Assembly: GCF_001712755.1 (NCBI RefSeq)
Contig: NZ_MDKC01000003.1
Location: forward strand, 124,001-188,000
From: Gottfriedia luciferensis
GTDB lineage: Bacteria > Bacillota > Bacilli > Bacillales > Bacillaceae_G
DNA length: 64,000 bases
Reading direction: 5' to 3'
The position numbers and the translations under genes were made by a program. Positions 44,461 to 54,425 of this stretch are shown one piece after another (position 1 is the first letter of the stretch; every line of letters starts with the position of its first letter). The notes beneath the pieces are model-generated. The model made no database searches. It saw nothing but the letters and a program-made list of their open reading frames with translations, and was not told the DNA's origin.

Positions 44461-44606
44461 AATCTGTAACTGCAAATAAAAGTAGTAAAAGTGCAAATAA
44501 AAATCCCAAACTGTAATTAAAATTTGTAAAAATGCAAATAAAATCCTCGAAACTGCAATTAAAAATCCTGAAACTGCAAATAAAAATGACAAAACTACAA
44601 ATAAAC
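44461..44606. repeat. Degenerate tandem repeat, about seven units of 20-24 bp
   Basis: Units follow the pattern AAACTGCAAATAAAAATCCTG with drift: the CTGCAAATAAAA core recurs seven times (as GCAAATAAA, GTAATTAAA, GCAATTAAA or ACAAATAAA). Units are adjacent with no unique spacers, so it is not CRISPR. Non-coding on both strands. Confidence 0.7.
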
Positions 44607-44680
44607 CGCCTAGACCATCTAATCAATGGCCAAATCAGTATAAATTTACTAGATTCAAATAAGTCCAATCAAATCAAAAA

Positions 44681-44734
44681 CAAGCTAAAATCACTTAAAT
44701 ACGATTAACTTAAGTGACTTTAGCTTGATTTTAG
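44681..44734. terminator. Long bidirectional hairpin terminator
   Basis: CAAGCTAAA..TCACTTAA pairs with TTAAGTGA..TTTAGCTTG; it ends the minus-strand epimerase operon. Confidence 0.75.
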
Positions 44735-44740
44735 TTTGTC

Positions 44741-45736
44741 TTACTTTTGATCATTAATAGATAAGTACCAGTCAGCATAACGCCTAATACCCTCACTAAT
44801 TGATACTTTAGGTTCATAGTTTAAATCACTTTTGATTTTTTCAATGTTTAGTGTATAGTCGTAACTTAAGAAATTAGCAATATGCTTGGAAACCTTTGGT
44901 GGCTTGTTCGTAATCCTCGCAATTATTTCTGAATTCAAGGCGATAAATGATAGTAGTTTTGGTGAGATGTTTTTTGTATTCAACTCTTTATTTAAGGCGA
45001 AGAAGAGCTGTTTAAGCACGTCAATTAAATAAATAGGTTGATCATTTGTAATATTGTAGTATTTACCATTAAAGGCATCATCTGTATTCATACAAGCGAT
45101 AATCATATCGACGACATTATCGATATAAGTAAAATCCATTAGAACTTGTCCTTTATGAACTAATGGAATTCCGCCATTTTCATTTATCTGTATAAATCTT
45201 CCGAAAATCGTATGATCGAAGGGACCAAAAATTTGTCTAGGTCTTAGTGAGATTGCGGGTAGTCCTTTTTCGATTGCATCTTCAATGATTATATCTGCCA
45301 TATGTTTTGTTTTAGCGTAGAAATTAGAGTGTTTTGATGGTAGCGGATCACTTTCTTTAACATCTTTACGACTCTCACTAGTAAAGTACACACTCGGGGT
45401 CGAAATATTAATAAACTTTTTTAAATCTGTTGAAAGTGAAGCTTTAACAATATTCTTTGTTCCTTCAACATTTGTTTTTTCAAATTCAGAAAAACGTCCA
45501 AAAGGTGCTGCAAGTGCAGCACAATGGATTACATAGTCTACATTCTTTATTTTTTCTTCTAATAAGACAGGGTCATTCAAATCTCCTTTAACAAAGGTGA
45601 CATTTTCCATCTTATTGAAAAATTTAGCTGCTTCCTCATTTCTTCCAAAGGCTATAACGGAATAGCCCATTTCACTTAATTTTTTAGTAGTATGTTTTCC
45701 TAAAAAACCCGTGGCACCACTTATGAAAACATTCAT
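44741..45736 (-). CDS. NAD-dependent epimerase/dehydratase (extended SDR)
   Basis: 331 residues. N-terminal GATGFLGKHT binds NAD(P). The active-site YAKTK (Tyr-x3-Lys) lies near residue 140, and RPRQIFGP follows. Resembles 3-beta-HSD/NAD-epimerase-like extended SDRs. Substrate unknown. The ATG follows GGGGTGG. It is followed on the same strand from 45757 by the DUF2500 gene upstream of it, 20 nt away, so the two form an operon. Confidence 0.88.
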   Translation of the reverse strand: MNVFISGATGFLGKHTTKKLSEMGYSVIAFGRNEEAAKFFNKMENVTFVKGDLNDPVLLEEKIKNVDYVIHCAALAAPFGRFSEFEKTNVEGTKNIVKASLSTDLKKFINISTPSVYFTSESRKDVKESDPLPSKHSNFYAKTKHMADIIIEDAIEKGLPAISLRPRQIFGPFDHTIFGRFIQINENGGIPLVHKGQVLMDFTYIDNVVDMIIACMNTDDAFNGKYYNITNDQPIYLIDVLKQLFFALNKELNTKNISPKLLSFIALNSEIIARITNKPPKVSKHIANFLSYDYTLNIEKIKSDLNYEPKVSISEGIRRYADWYLSINDQK

Positions 45737-45756
45737 TATTCCACCCCGAAAAGAAA

Positions 45757-46128
45757 TTATTGTCGCTCAAAGTTTATGAATCTCGTTCCTTGGAAAGTTA
45801 GCTTTCCTGTATCATTTTCTACTAATTGACCATAAATGAATCCATCAATTTGAAATTCAATTCTGTCTCCAGATTCGACCTCAAGTGTAACATAATAATG
45901 TGTAGAGGAATGAGCGAACTGGTTCGTATTAGCACGCTGAACATAATCTATTCTTTTAGTAACTATTTTTGCTGGGACAATTAATTTGGGTTGTTTATTA
46001 TTATAATTCCATTGCTTTAATCCTTTTATTAGTGCAAAAAATATACCTGCAAAAACGAAGACGAAAATGATTGGAAATACGAAAGCGATAATTTTAAAAA
46101 TATCAAAACCTGCATCAAACCCTGACAT
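45757..46128 (-). CDS. DUF2500 membrane protein
   Basis: 123 residues with one membrane helix near residues 12-34 and a beta-rich tail (VPAKIVTKRIDYVQ, THYYVTLEVESGDRIEF, GKLTFQGTRFINFE), the DUF2500 pattern. Function unknown. It is the first gene of the small operon with the epimerase; GGGGGTC precedes the start. Confidence 0.82.
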   Translation of the reverse strand: MSGFDAGFDIFKIIAFVFPIIFVFVFAGIFFALIKGLKQWNYNNKQPKLIVPAKIVTKRIDYVQRANTNQFAHSSTHYYVTLEVESGDRIEFQIDGFIYGQLVENDTGKLTFQGTRFINFERQ

Positions 46129-46783
46129 GATTAAGACCCCCTTTTAATAAATTGTAAGTCTTACACTTCTTAATTCTTTTTATATCAAATCGAACTCTCT
46201 ATATATAGTTTATTAAATTTTCTGAAAGTAATAAACTTATTTCTTTCAACAAGTAAATAAAATTGGTGCGGTATTGTAAACGTTCGAGTTTTTTAGTGAA
46301 TTTTATTTCTATTATTATTTAGGTATAACTCTAAAAATGATCCGACTAGTAAAAAATGTAAAAAAATTACTATTAATAATCTAATAGAACTACTGCCCAA
46401 AAAGCTTTAAACCAATTGAGAATTTCGTTATTTTTCTTATATGAACATTAATTGTGACAGAATAAAAAACTAAGTAAAAAATCCTTCCATTTTAGTAAAT
46501 TTTAATTGGATTAATTATTGACCAATAATATCCAGGGGAGTAGGATACTTTTAATAGAACTCTTTTTTCTCTTTATTATGTTCCATCGCCAAGGTAGTAG
46601 CTTTTAAAACTAGTATGGTGATCACAGTACTAGTAGGATTGTTATCTATTAAAAGTAAGAATTGGAATAAGGCTAGAGTGGAGATAAAGGGTTAGGTAAT
46701 TAAATGTTTGGTTTAAATCTATTTCTATCTGATCGAAAAGCGGGTAGGGAATATGGAAAATTAGTTATAGGAGTGATAAGGAA
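46129..46783. other. 655-bp intergenic region with no intact gene
   Basis: AT-rich and without a supported gene. A short frame ending at 46696 (MVITVLVGLLSIKSKNWNKARVEIKG) has no ribosome site and no recognisable family; it may be debris of a lost gene upstream of the galactokinase relic. Confidence 0.4.
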
Positions 46784-47221
46784 ATGAATGTTAAAGACTT
46801 AGTAACAGTTTACAATCAGTATTACAGTCATTCTAATTTACGCGTTTTTTTTGTATCTGGCCATACCGACGAAATCGAAGAAATTACAGACTTTGATGGA
46901 AAAGGTCACCATGCTTCACAATCATTAGGCATTTATGTGCTTTTATCTAGAACAGAGACGCAATTAATTAAATTAGTATCCTTAAACTTTGAAGATTTAG
47001 GAATCATTGAAATTTCTTTAAATGATTTAGGTGACGAAATAAAGCATGACTGGACTAGCTACTTAAAGAAAGTGATAAGTTATTTAAAACAAGCAGGGTA
47101 TCGTATTAATAGGGGGATGGACATACTGATTTACAGTAATCTTCCAAATGAAGTCGGACTATCCTCAACTAAATCAGTTGAAGCTTTAACAGATACAATG
47201 TTAAAAACTTTATACGAATAG
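46784..47221 (+). pseudogene. galK: Decayed galactokinase, N-terminal fragment
   Basis: 145 residues aligning with the first third of GalK (about 390 residues): the spacing of RVFFVSG.HTDE, LGIIEISLNDL, HDWTSYLKKVISYLKQAGY and the GHMP phosphate loop LPNEVGLSST is recognisable. Key residues are lost: the GEHTDYNGG substrate motif reads GHTDEIEEITDFDG, and GAGLSSSAS reads EVGLSSTKS. The gene stops right after the loop. A normal ribosome site and start remain. A LacI regulator follows, so this is the stub of a galactose operon. Confidence 0.8.
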
Positions 47222-47427
47222 AAACGAGAAACCACATCAATATTTTCAACAAGTAAAAAACAACTAAGATTACTCCGGAAAATTAAATTCTCCTCCTGTA
47301 AATTATAATATTTCAAATTTGCTTAAATAAAACTTAATTATACGATCTTGATTTAAAGAAAATAAAATATGTAAAAAATTCTCCATATTTAATGAATAAT
47401 CGTACAACCTTGAACTGTTAAAATTAA

Positions 47428-48465
<1,038 letters not shown>

Positions 48466-48568
48466 TGCAGGTGTTTGCGAAATTTGTAAGATAATTCCTA
48501 AAAATTAAACTTTTTACTTTTAATCTTAACTCTTTTTAGTATAATTAAAAATTAAAAGGAGTGGGAAC

Positions 48569-49417
48569 GTGAAGGTTGGGTATTTAGGTCCTGAGGCGAC
48601 TTTTACACATGTTGCTGTTCGGTCTGTTTTTAAGAATGATGAACATATTGCTTATTCTAGTATTCCTGTTTGTATGGATAATGTAGCTGAAGGGGAAGTT
48701 GATTTAGTGGTCGTTCCAATAGAGAATTCGGTTGAAGGATCTGTGACTACAACAATTGATTATCTTGTACATGAACAGCCATTAAAAATGGTTGGTGAAA
48801 TTATTATACCGATAAGACAGCATTTATTGATGGCAAAAGGACAAGCACATCGAGTAAAAGATATTGAGGTGATTTATTCTCATTCTCATGCGTTAGCTCA
48901 GTGTCACACATTTTTGCATAATCAATATAAATATACAAAATTAGAACCAGTTACTTCTACAAGTGCTGCGGCTAAAATGGTTAGTGAGCAATCTAATGAG
49001 TGTATAGCTGCGATCGCTAACGAATTTGCTGCAAAGAAATATGGGTTAAAAATTGTTGCTTCAGATATTCATTCAAATTCATATAATCACACGAGATTTA
49101 TTGTTTTACAAAGGCATGATGCTAAATTAGAAACGAATTATTTCGAACCTAAACATACTAAGGCAACTCTAGTTATTAACATGCCGGAGAATCGTGCTGG
49201 TGCGCTTCATCAAGTACTTTCTGCATTTGCTTGGAGACAGATTGACCTTTCAAAAATTGAATCCCGGCCGACGAAAACTGGATTAGGAAATTACTTTTTC
49301 ATTGTTGATGTTGAGATGGGCTATGATGACGTATTATTACCTGGAGTAAAGCAAGAATTAGAGGCTTTAGGCTTTAGTGTAGAAGTTTTAGGAAGTTACT
49401 CAACAATCTCATTATAA
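48569..49417 (+). CDS. pheA: Prephenate dehydratase
   Basis: 282 residues. Converts prephenate to phenylpyruvate in phenylalanine synthesis. The catalytic domain covers about 1-180, starting MKVGYLGPEATFTH and with the catalytic SVTTTIDYL. A C-terminal ACT domain with ESRPTK gives feedback inhibition by Phe. GTG start with GGAGTGG upstream. Same size as the B. subtilis enzyme. Confidence 0.95.
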   Translation: MKVGYLGPEATFTHVAVRSVFKNDEHIAYSSIPVCMDNVAEGEVDLVVVPIENSVEGSVTTTIDYLVHEQPLKMVGEIIIPIRQHLLMAKGQAHRVKDIEVIYSHSHALAQCHTFLHNQYKYTKLEPVTSTSAAAKMVSEQSNECIAAIANEFAAKKYGLKIVASDIHSNSYNHTRFIVLQRHDAKLETNYFEPKHTKATLVINMPENRAGALHQVLSAFAWRQIDLSKIESRPTKTGLGNYFFIVDVEMGYDDVLLPGVKQELEALGFSVEVLGSYSTISL

Positions 49418-49450
49418 GAAAAGAGAAGGTATAAAAACCTTCTCTTTTAT
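49418..49450. terminator. pheA terminator
   Basis: AAAAGAGAAGGT/ACCTTCTCTTTT hairpin; it also faces the minus-strand glycine-rich gene. Confidence 0.88.
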
Positions 49451-49466
49451 ATTTTTTATTTTTACA

Positions 49467-49757
49467 TTAATAGTAGTAATAAGGGGGAGGACAATAGTAA
49501 CCTGGTGGGCAATAAGAGTAAGGATAGCCATAGCCATAACCATAACCACCAAAGCCCCAAAATGGGAAAAATGGAAAAAATGGACGGAAGAACGGACGGA
49601 AAAATGGACGTCCAAATCCAAATCCGAATCCAGGTCTACCAAATCCAAATCCAGGTCTACCAAATCCGCCAAATCCTCCATGAAAACCTCCGAAGCCACC
49701 GTGTCCAAAGCCACCGCCACCAAATCCATGCGGACGATACTCATGTTCATTCGACAT
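49467..49757 (-). CDS. Gly/Phe/Pro/Tyr-rich low-complexity protein
   Basis: 96 residues after an AAAGGAGG ribosome site at proper spacing. A short charged N-terminus (MSNEHEYRPHG) leads into GGFGHGGFGGF repeats, GFGRPGFGFG, FFRPFFRPFF and a tail rich in Tyr with two Cys (CPPGYYCPPPYYYY). This composition resembles spore-coat or surface proteins of Bacilli, but no family is recognised. The alternative frames on both strands across this region are shadows of the repeats. Confidence 0.7.
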   Translation of the reverse strand: MSNEHEYRPHGFGGGGFGHGGFGGFHGGFGGFGRPGFGFGRPGFGFGFGRPFFRPFFRPFFPFFPFWGFGGYGYGYGYPYSYCPPGYYCPPPYYYY

Positions 49758-49894
49758 ATAAAAAACCTCCTTTACTTTTGAGTCTTACATAACCAAAATA
49801 TGCAGGACAAAAGTGGAAGGTTTGGGCAAAATGTATTTTATACTGAATTTGAAAATTAAAGTTATTTAATACAAATCTTTCCATTTATTAAAAT

Positions 49895-51313
49895 TTAATC
49901 ATTCAATAAATTAAACTTACGAATTCGATATTGTAAGTTTTGTCTACTGATGCCTAATTGTTTTGCAGCCTGTGTAATGTTGCCGTTATGTTCATTTAAA
50001 ACATTCATAATATGATGTTTTTCTTTGTTCAATAAAGTATTTTTTAAATTTGATTTTTCATCTTTTGATTCTACCTGTAATGTAACGTCTCTTTGTCGTT
50101 GAACGACTGGAGTAGTACTTGTATTTCTATTTTCATTAAAAAACCTAGATGGTATATGAGTTGCAGATATAGTTGTTTCATTTTCTACTAAGTTCATTGC
50201 ACCTTCAATCATATGTTCAAGTTCGCGTATATTACCTGGCCAGTTATGATTAAGGAAAAAGTTTGTTACATTTTCATCTAAGTTAGTTACCCGATGGCCA
50301 AAAAGACGATTATATTTTTGAATAAAAAAGTTTGCTAACAACAATATATCTTCGAAGCGTTCACGTAGTGGCGGTAGAAATAATGAAACGACACTTAGAC
50401 GATAATATAAGTCTTTCCGTAAATGATTATTCGCGATTGCTTCGATAGGGTCTTCGTTGATCGTAGCAATAATTCGGACATCTAATTCTTTTTCGTTAAT
50501 ATCACCTATTCTTCTAACTTTACGTTCTTGAATAACCCTTAAAAGTTTAGCCTGTAAGTTAGGGCTAAGTGAATTAATTTCATCTAATAGTAATGTTCCA
50601 CCATTTGCCTCTTCAAATAATCCAGGCTTATCAATTGCCCCAGTAAATGCTCCTTTTTTTGTCCCAAAAAGAATACTTTCAATTAAGGATTCTGGAAGTG
50701 CGGCGCAATTTTGAGATATGAATGGCTTTGTTGCTCTTTTGCTCGCATTATGAATACTTTGAGCGAATAGTTCTTTACCTGTTCCAGTTTCTCCTACAAT
50801 TAATACTGATGAAGAAGTTTTGGCAGATCTTTTTGCATCTTCAATTATGTTTTTAAATGACTCGGATGTTCCGATCAATTGTTCAAATGTATAACGTGTA
50901 TTTCGATTTTTAAGTATACCTTCTTGCACAGATTGCTTTAGTTCCGTCACGTCGCGAACCATTTCAATCGCTCCAATAATTTTATTTTCTTTCATTATTG
51001 GGTAAGTATCATTGATTGTCGTAACTTCTTTTCCTTTATTATTAAAATAAGATTGTTTAATATTTTTTCGTACTTTACCTTTTTGGAGGGCATCAAGTAA
51101 GGTGCTCGATTGGTTTTTTTGAAACGTGAAGACATCTAAAAGATTTTTATGTAAGACATCCTCTTCATTCATCATTTCAATTTCCATCATTTTCCGGTTA
51201 TACACCATTGTATTTGCATCTTGATCAACTACATGTATACCGATATCTATTTCTTCTAATATTAATTGTAATAATTCATCAACAGCTAAAAAGTTTTGCT
51301 TATCATTTTTCAT
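49895..51313 (-). CDS. rocR: Sigma-54-dependent activator of arginine catabolism
   Basis: 472 residues (RocR of B. subtilis 461). An N-terminal PAS domain (about 15-125) probably senses ornithine or citrulline. The AAA+ domain has Walker A GETGTGKE near residue 174 and the sigma-54 contact GAFTGA. A Fis-type HTH ends the protein (NITQAAKQLGISRQNLQYRIRKF). The ATG at 51313 is chosen for GAGAG upstream. It is divergent from rocD-rocG, whose promoter has -24/-12 elements and two palindromic activator sites. Confidence 0.92.
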   Translation of the reverse strand: MKNDKQNFLAVDELLQLILEEIDIGIHVVDQDANTMVYNRKMMEIEMMNEEDVLHKNLLDVFTFQKNQSSTLLDALQKGKVRKNIKQSYFNNKGKEVTTINDTYPIMKENKIIGAIEMVRDVTELKQSVQEGILKNRNTRYTFEQLIGTSESFKNIIEDAKRSAKTSSSVLIVGETGTGKELFAQSIHNASKRATKPFISQNCAALPESLIESILFGTKKGAFTGAIDKPGLFEEANGGTLLLDEINSLSPNLQAKLLRVIQERKVRRIGDINEKELDVRIIATINEDPIEAIANNHLRKDLYYRLSVVSLFLPPLRERFEDILLLANFFIQKYNRLFGHRVTNLDENVTNFFLNHNWPGNIRELEHMIEGAMNLVENETTISATHIPSRFFNENRNTSTTPVVQRQRDVTLQVESKDEKSNLKNTLLNKEKHHIMNVLNEHNGNITQAAKQLGISRQNLQYRIRKFNLLND

Positions 51314-51432
51314 ATAATTCTCTCTTTTCATAGTAACAATAGAAAAAATTTGCACTTCTAACTATTTTTGGTAAGATAAAAAGGCAGTTTTTTTCCGAAT
51401 GTGCTAATTTTCTTTGTTAATCGTTTTTTTGC

Positions 51433-51449
51433 TGCAAATATTCTATGCA
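51433..51449. promoter_or_regulatory. RocR upstream activating site 1
   Basis: TGCAAATATTCTATGCA, an imperfect dyad of the TGCAAA/TTTGCA type used by RocR. It begins 42 bp before site 2, four helical turns. Confidence 0.65.
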
Positions 51450-51474
51450 TATTTTAATTAATTTTGCGCCTGAA

Positions 51475-51491
51475 TGCAAAAATATTTTGCA
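51475..51491. promoter_or_regulatory. RocR upstream activating site 2
   Basis: TGCAAAAATATTTTGCA has complete TGCAAAA/TTTTGCA arms. It lies about 100 bp upstream of the -12 element, a typical distance for looping activation. Confidence 0.75.
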
Positions 51492-51497
51492 GTAAAT

Positions 51498-51511
51498 TGA
51501 AAACGGTAACA
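51498..51511. promoter_or_regulatory. CcpA catabolite-repression site (cre)
   Basis: TGAAAACGGTAACA fits the cre consensus TGWAANCGNTNWCA at every position. Lying between the activator sites and the promoter, it could repress arginine catabolism when sugar is present. Confidence 0.7.
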
Positions 51512-51574
51512 TACTGAAGGATGTATAACGCTTAGAATAAGTACATTTTGTGAATTTTAATTTATTTAACATGT

Positions 51575-51592
51575 TTGGCACGGAAATTGCTT
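51575..51592 (+). promoter_or_regulatory. Sigma-54 (SigL) promoter of rocD
   Basis: TTGGCACGGAAATTGCTT has the invariant GG and GC of the -24/-12 elements, matching TTGGCAC-N5-TTGC. It lies 54 bp before the rocD ATG. Confidence 0.92.
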
Positions 51593-51645
51593 ATTATTTT
51601 AGTAAGAAACTAAAAAAATTAATCAATAATATTGGGGGAACTCAA

Positions 51646-52857
51646 ATGACAACTAATTCTCAAAAGATCATTGACCAAACAAATCAATATGGCGCAAATA
51701 ACTATCATCCACTTCCAGTAGTAATCTCTAAAGCTGAAGGTATTTGGGTTACAGACCCAGAGGGTAACAGATATTTAGATATGTTAAGTGCATATTCTTC
51801 TGTAAACCAAGGGCATCGTCATCCAAAAATTATCCAAGCTTTAAAAGATCAAGCTGACAAAGTTACATTAACTTCTCGTGCATTCTATAGTGAAAACATG
51901 GGTGAGTGGTATGAAAAGGTAGCAAAAGTTACTAACAAAGATATGATTTTACCTATGAACACTGGTGCTGAAGCTGTTGAGACAGCTATTAAAGCTGCTA
52001 GAAGATGGGCTTATGATGTTAAGGGTGTAGAAGAAAACCAAGCTGAAATTATTGCTTGTGTTGGAAACTTCCACGGACGTACGATGGCTGCAGTTTCTTT
52101 ATCATCAGAAAAAGATTATCAACGTGGATTTGGACCATTCTTACCAGGAATTAAGTTAATTCCGTATGGCGATATTGAAGCATTAAAAGCTGCAATTACG
52201 CCTAATACTGCTGCATTCTTAATCGAACCAATTCAAGGTGAAGCTGGAATTAATATCCCTAAAGAAGGGTTCTTACCTGAAGTAGCTGAAGTTTGTAAAA
52301 ACGAAAACGTATTATTTATTGCAGATGAAATTCAAACAGGTTTATGTAGAACTGGTAAAACTTTTGCGTGTGATTGGGATGGAGTAACTCCTGACATGTA
52401 CATTTTAGGTAAAGCACTTGGTGGCGGAGTATTCCCAATTTCATGTGTTGCTGCAAATCGTTCAATCTTAGGCGTATTTGAGCCAGGTTCTCACGGATCT
52501 ACATTTGGTGGCAATCCTTTAGCTTGTGCAGTTTCTGTAGCTGCTTTAGAAGTTCTTGAAGAAGAGAAGTTAGCTGAGCGTTCAAATGAGCTTGGAAACT
52601 ACTTTATGGAAAAATTAAAAGAAATCGATCATCCTCATATTAAAGAAGTTAGAGGACGTGGATTATTTATTGGTGTTGAACTTCATGTACCAGCACGTGT
52701 TTATTGTGAAGCATTAAAGAAACAAGGTTTATTATGTAAAGAAACACATGATACAGTAATTCGTTTTGCACCACCATTAATTATTTCAAAAGAAGATTTA
52801 GACTGGTCAATTCAACAAATTAACGAAGTATTTAGCCAATATAAAGCAACTGTATAA
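51646..52857 (+). CDS. rocD: Ornithine aminotransferase
   Basis: 403 residues, a PLP class III aminotransferase with Schiff-base lysine K256 ([10 protein letters not shown]). Converts ornithine and 2-oxoglutarate to glutamate semialdehyde and glutamate. ATG 51646 follows GGGGGAACTC; an apparent upstream extension from 51550 runs over the sigma-54 promoter and is discarded. Followed 14 nt later by glutamate dehydrogenase, so the operon feeds ornithine nitrogen and carbon into 2-oxoglutarate. Confidence 0.96.
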   Translation: MTTNSQKIIDQTNQYGANNYHPLPVVISKAEGIWVTDPEGNRYLDMLSAYSSVNQGHRHPKIIQALKDQADKVTLTSRAFYSENMGEWYEKVAKVTNKDMILPMNTGAEAVETAIKAARRWAYDVKGVEENQAEIIACVGNFHGRTMAAVSLSSEKDYQRGFGPFLPGIKLIPYGDIEALKAAITPNTAAFLIEPIQGEAGINIPKEGFLPEVAEVCKNENVLFIADEIQTGLCRTGKTFACDWDGVTPDMYILGKALGGGVFPISCVAANRSILGVFEPGSHGSTFGGNPLACAVSVAALEVLEEEKLAERSNELGNYFMEKLKEIDHPHIKEVRGRGLFIGVELHVPARVYCEALKKQGLLCKETHDTVIRFAPPLIISKEDLDWSIQQINEVFSQYKATV

Positions 52858-52871
52858 ATGGAGCGATAAAA

Positions 52872-54158
52872 ATGACAACTACAATCCCACAAAATGAAGT
52901 ACAAAACAAAATCAAAGAAGAAGGCAGAGAATTAATTGAGTCTACTCAAGAAGTAATCTCAGAAGCACTTCATAAACTTGGTTATTCAAAAGAACTTTAT
53001 GAGTTATTAAAAGAACCATTACGATTTTTAACAGTTCAAATACCGGTAAGAATGGATGATGGCTCAGTGAAAATTTTCACTGGCTATCGTTCACAACATA
53101 ATGATGCTGTAGGTCCTACAAAGGGTGGAATTCGTTTCCATCCTGAGGTTAATGAGGACGAAGTAAAAGCTTTATCAATGTGGATGAGCTTAAAATGCGG
53201 TATCGTTGATTTACCATACGGTGGGGGAAAAGGCGGTATCATTTGTGATCCAAGAAAAATGTCAATTTATGAGTTAGAGCGTTTAAGTAGAGGATATGTT
53301 CGTGCGATTAGTCAAATCGTTGGACCAACAAAGGATATTCCTGCTCCAGACGTATACACTAACCCACAAATTATGGCTTGGATGATGGATGAATATAGTA
53401 GAATTCAAGAATTTGATTCTCCTGGATTTATTACTGGTAAACCACTTGTATTAGGTGGATCAGAAGGACGTGAAACAGCTACAGCTCAAGGTGTTACGAT
53501 TTGTATCGAAGAGGCTGCTAAACGTAAGGGAATCGATTTAAAGGGTGCTAGTGTCATTGTTCAAGGATTTGGAAATGCGGGTAGCTTTTTAGCGAAGTTC
53601 ATGGTTGAAGCAGGTGCAAAGGTAGTCGGTATTTCTGATGCACTTGGCGCATTATACGATCCAGACGGTTTAGATATTCATAGCTTACTAGAAAAAAGAG
53701 ATAGCTTCGGAACAGTAACTAATTTATTTACTGATGTAATTTCGAATAAAGAATTACTTGAAAAACCTTGTGATATTTTAGTTCCAGCTGCAATTTCAAA
53801 CCAAATTACAATTGAAAATGCTCACAATATTAAAGCATCAATCGTAGTTGAAGCTGCAAATGGTCCTACGACTCTAGAAGCTACTAAAATATTAACAGAG
53901 CGTGAAATTTTACTAGTTCCAGACGTACTAGCAAGTGCTGGTGGAGTTTCTGTTTCTTATTTTGAGTGGGTTCAAAATAACCAAGGTTACTACTGGTCAG
54001 ATGAAGAAGTTGCTCAAAAACTTCGTGAAAAAATGGTGCGTTCATTTGATAGTGTTTACCAAACTTCAGTTAACCGCAAAGTTAATATGAGATTAGCTGC
54101 ATATATGGTTGGTATTCGCAAAATGGCGGAAGCATCTCGTTTCCGTGGATGGGTTTAA
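52872..54158 (+). CDS. rocG: NAD-specific glutamate dehydrogenase
   Basis: 428 residues. The catalytic PYGGGKGGI segment (near residue 117) and the NAD-binding GFGNAGS are intact. Oxidises glutamate to 2-oxoglutarate and ammonia. In B. subtilis rocG stands alone and is sigma-54/RocR dependent; here it is cotranscribed with rocD (14-nt gap, GGAGCG ribosome site). A gudB-type internal duplication is not present. Confidence 0.94.
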   Translation: MTTTIPQNEVQNKIKEEGRELIESTQEVISEALHKLGYSKELYELLKEPLRFLTVQIPVRMDDGSVKIFTGYRSQHNDAVGPTKGGIRFHPEVNEDEVKALSMWMSLKCGIVDLPYGGGKGGIICDPRKMSIYELERLSRGYVRAISQIVGPTKDIPAPDVYTNPQIMAWMMDEYSRIQEFDSPGFITGKPLVLGGSEGRETATAQGVTICIEEAAKRKGIDLKGASVIVQGFGNAGSFLAKFMVEAGAKVVGISDALGALYDPDGLDIHSLLEKRDSFGTVTNLFTDVISNKELLEKPCDILVPAAISNQITIENAHNIKASIVVEAANGPTTLEATKILTEREILLVPDVLASAGGVSVSYFEWVQNNQGYYWSDEEVAQKLREKMVRSFDSVYQTSVNRKVNMRLAAYMVGIRKMAEASRFRGWV

Positions 54159-54172
54159 TAGACTAATAGGTT

Positions 54173-54201
54173 TGCTCCAGGTGGAAATTCCATCTGGAGC
54201 A
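54173..54201 (+). terminator. Hairpin after rocG
   Basis: GCTCCAG...CTGGAGC with the extended TGGAA/TTCCA stem. No good T run follows, so it may be a weak terminator or RNA stabiliser. Confidence 0.5.
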
Positions 54202-54212
54202 CTTATATTGTA

Positions 54213-54242
54213 TTGACAGATAATAAAATCTATTTTTATAAT
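54213..54242 (+). promoter_or_regulatory. Sigma-A promoter of the amino-acid permease
   Basis: TTGACA, 18 nt, TATAAT. A one-mismatch cre site (TGTATACGCTTACA, 54270-54283) lies just downstream. No -24/-12 element was seen here. Confidence 0.6.
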
Positions 54243-54425
54243 TAAGATATTATTTCGTTACAATAAATTTGTATACGCTTACAGATATTATCTGAAAATT
54301 TAGTCTTAAAATACGTTGGTTTAGAGCGTTTTAGTGTTCGTTAACGGAAGTATGGGAACTTATATTCTGTTATATCAGAATATTTTAACTTATACGCACA
54401 ATTTACATCTAGAGGAGGGACTTTC

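Noticed and set aside
44461..44606. Possible CRISPR array
   Set aside because: Units are contiguous 20-24 bp repeats with drift and no unique spacers. No cas gene is in the window.
49412..49792. Overlapping frames on both strands rich in Asp/Leu/Val or Gln/Ile
   Set aside because: They are shadows of the repetitive glycine/phenylalanine gene at 49467-49757, which alone has a proper ribosome site.
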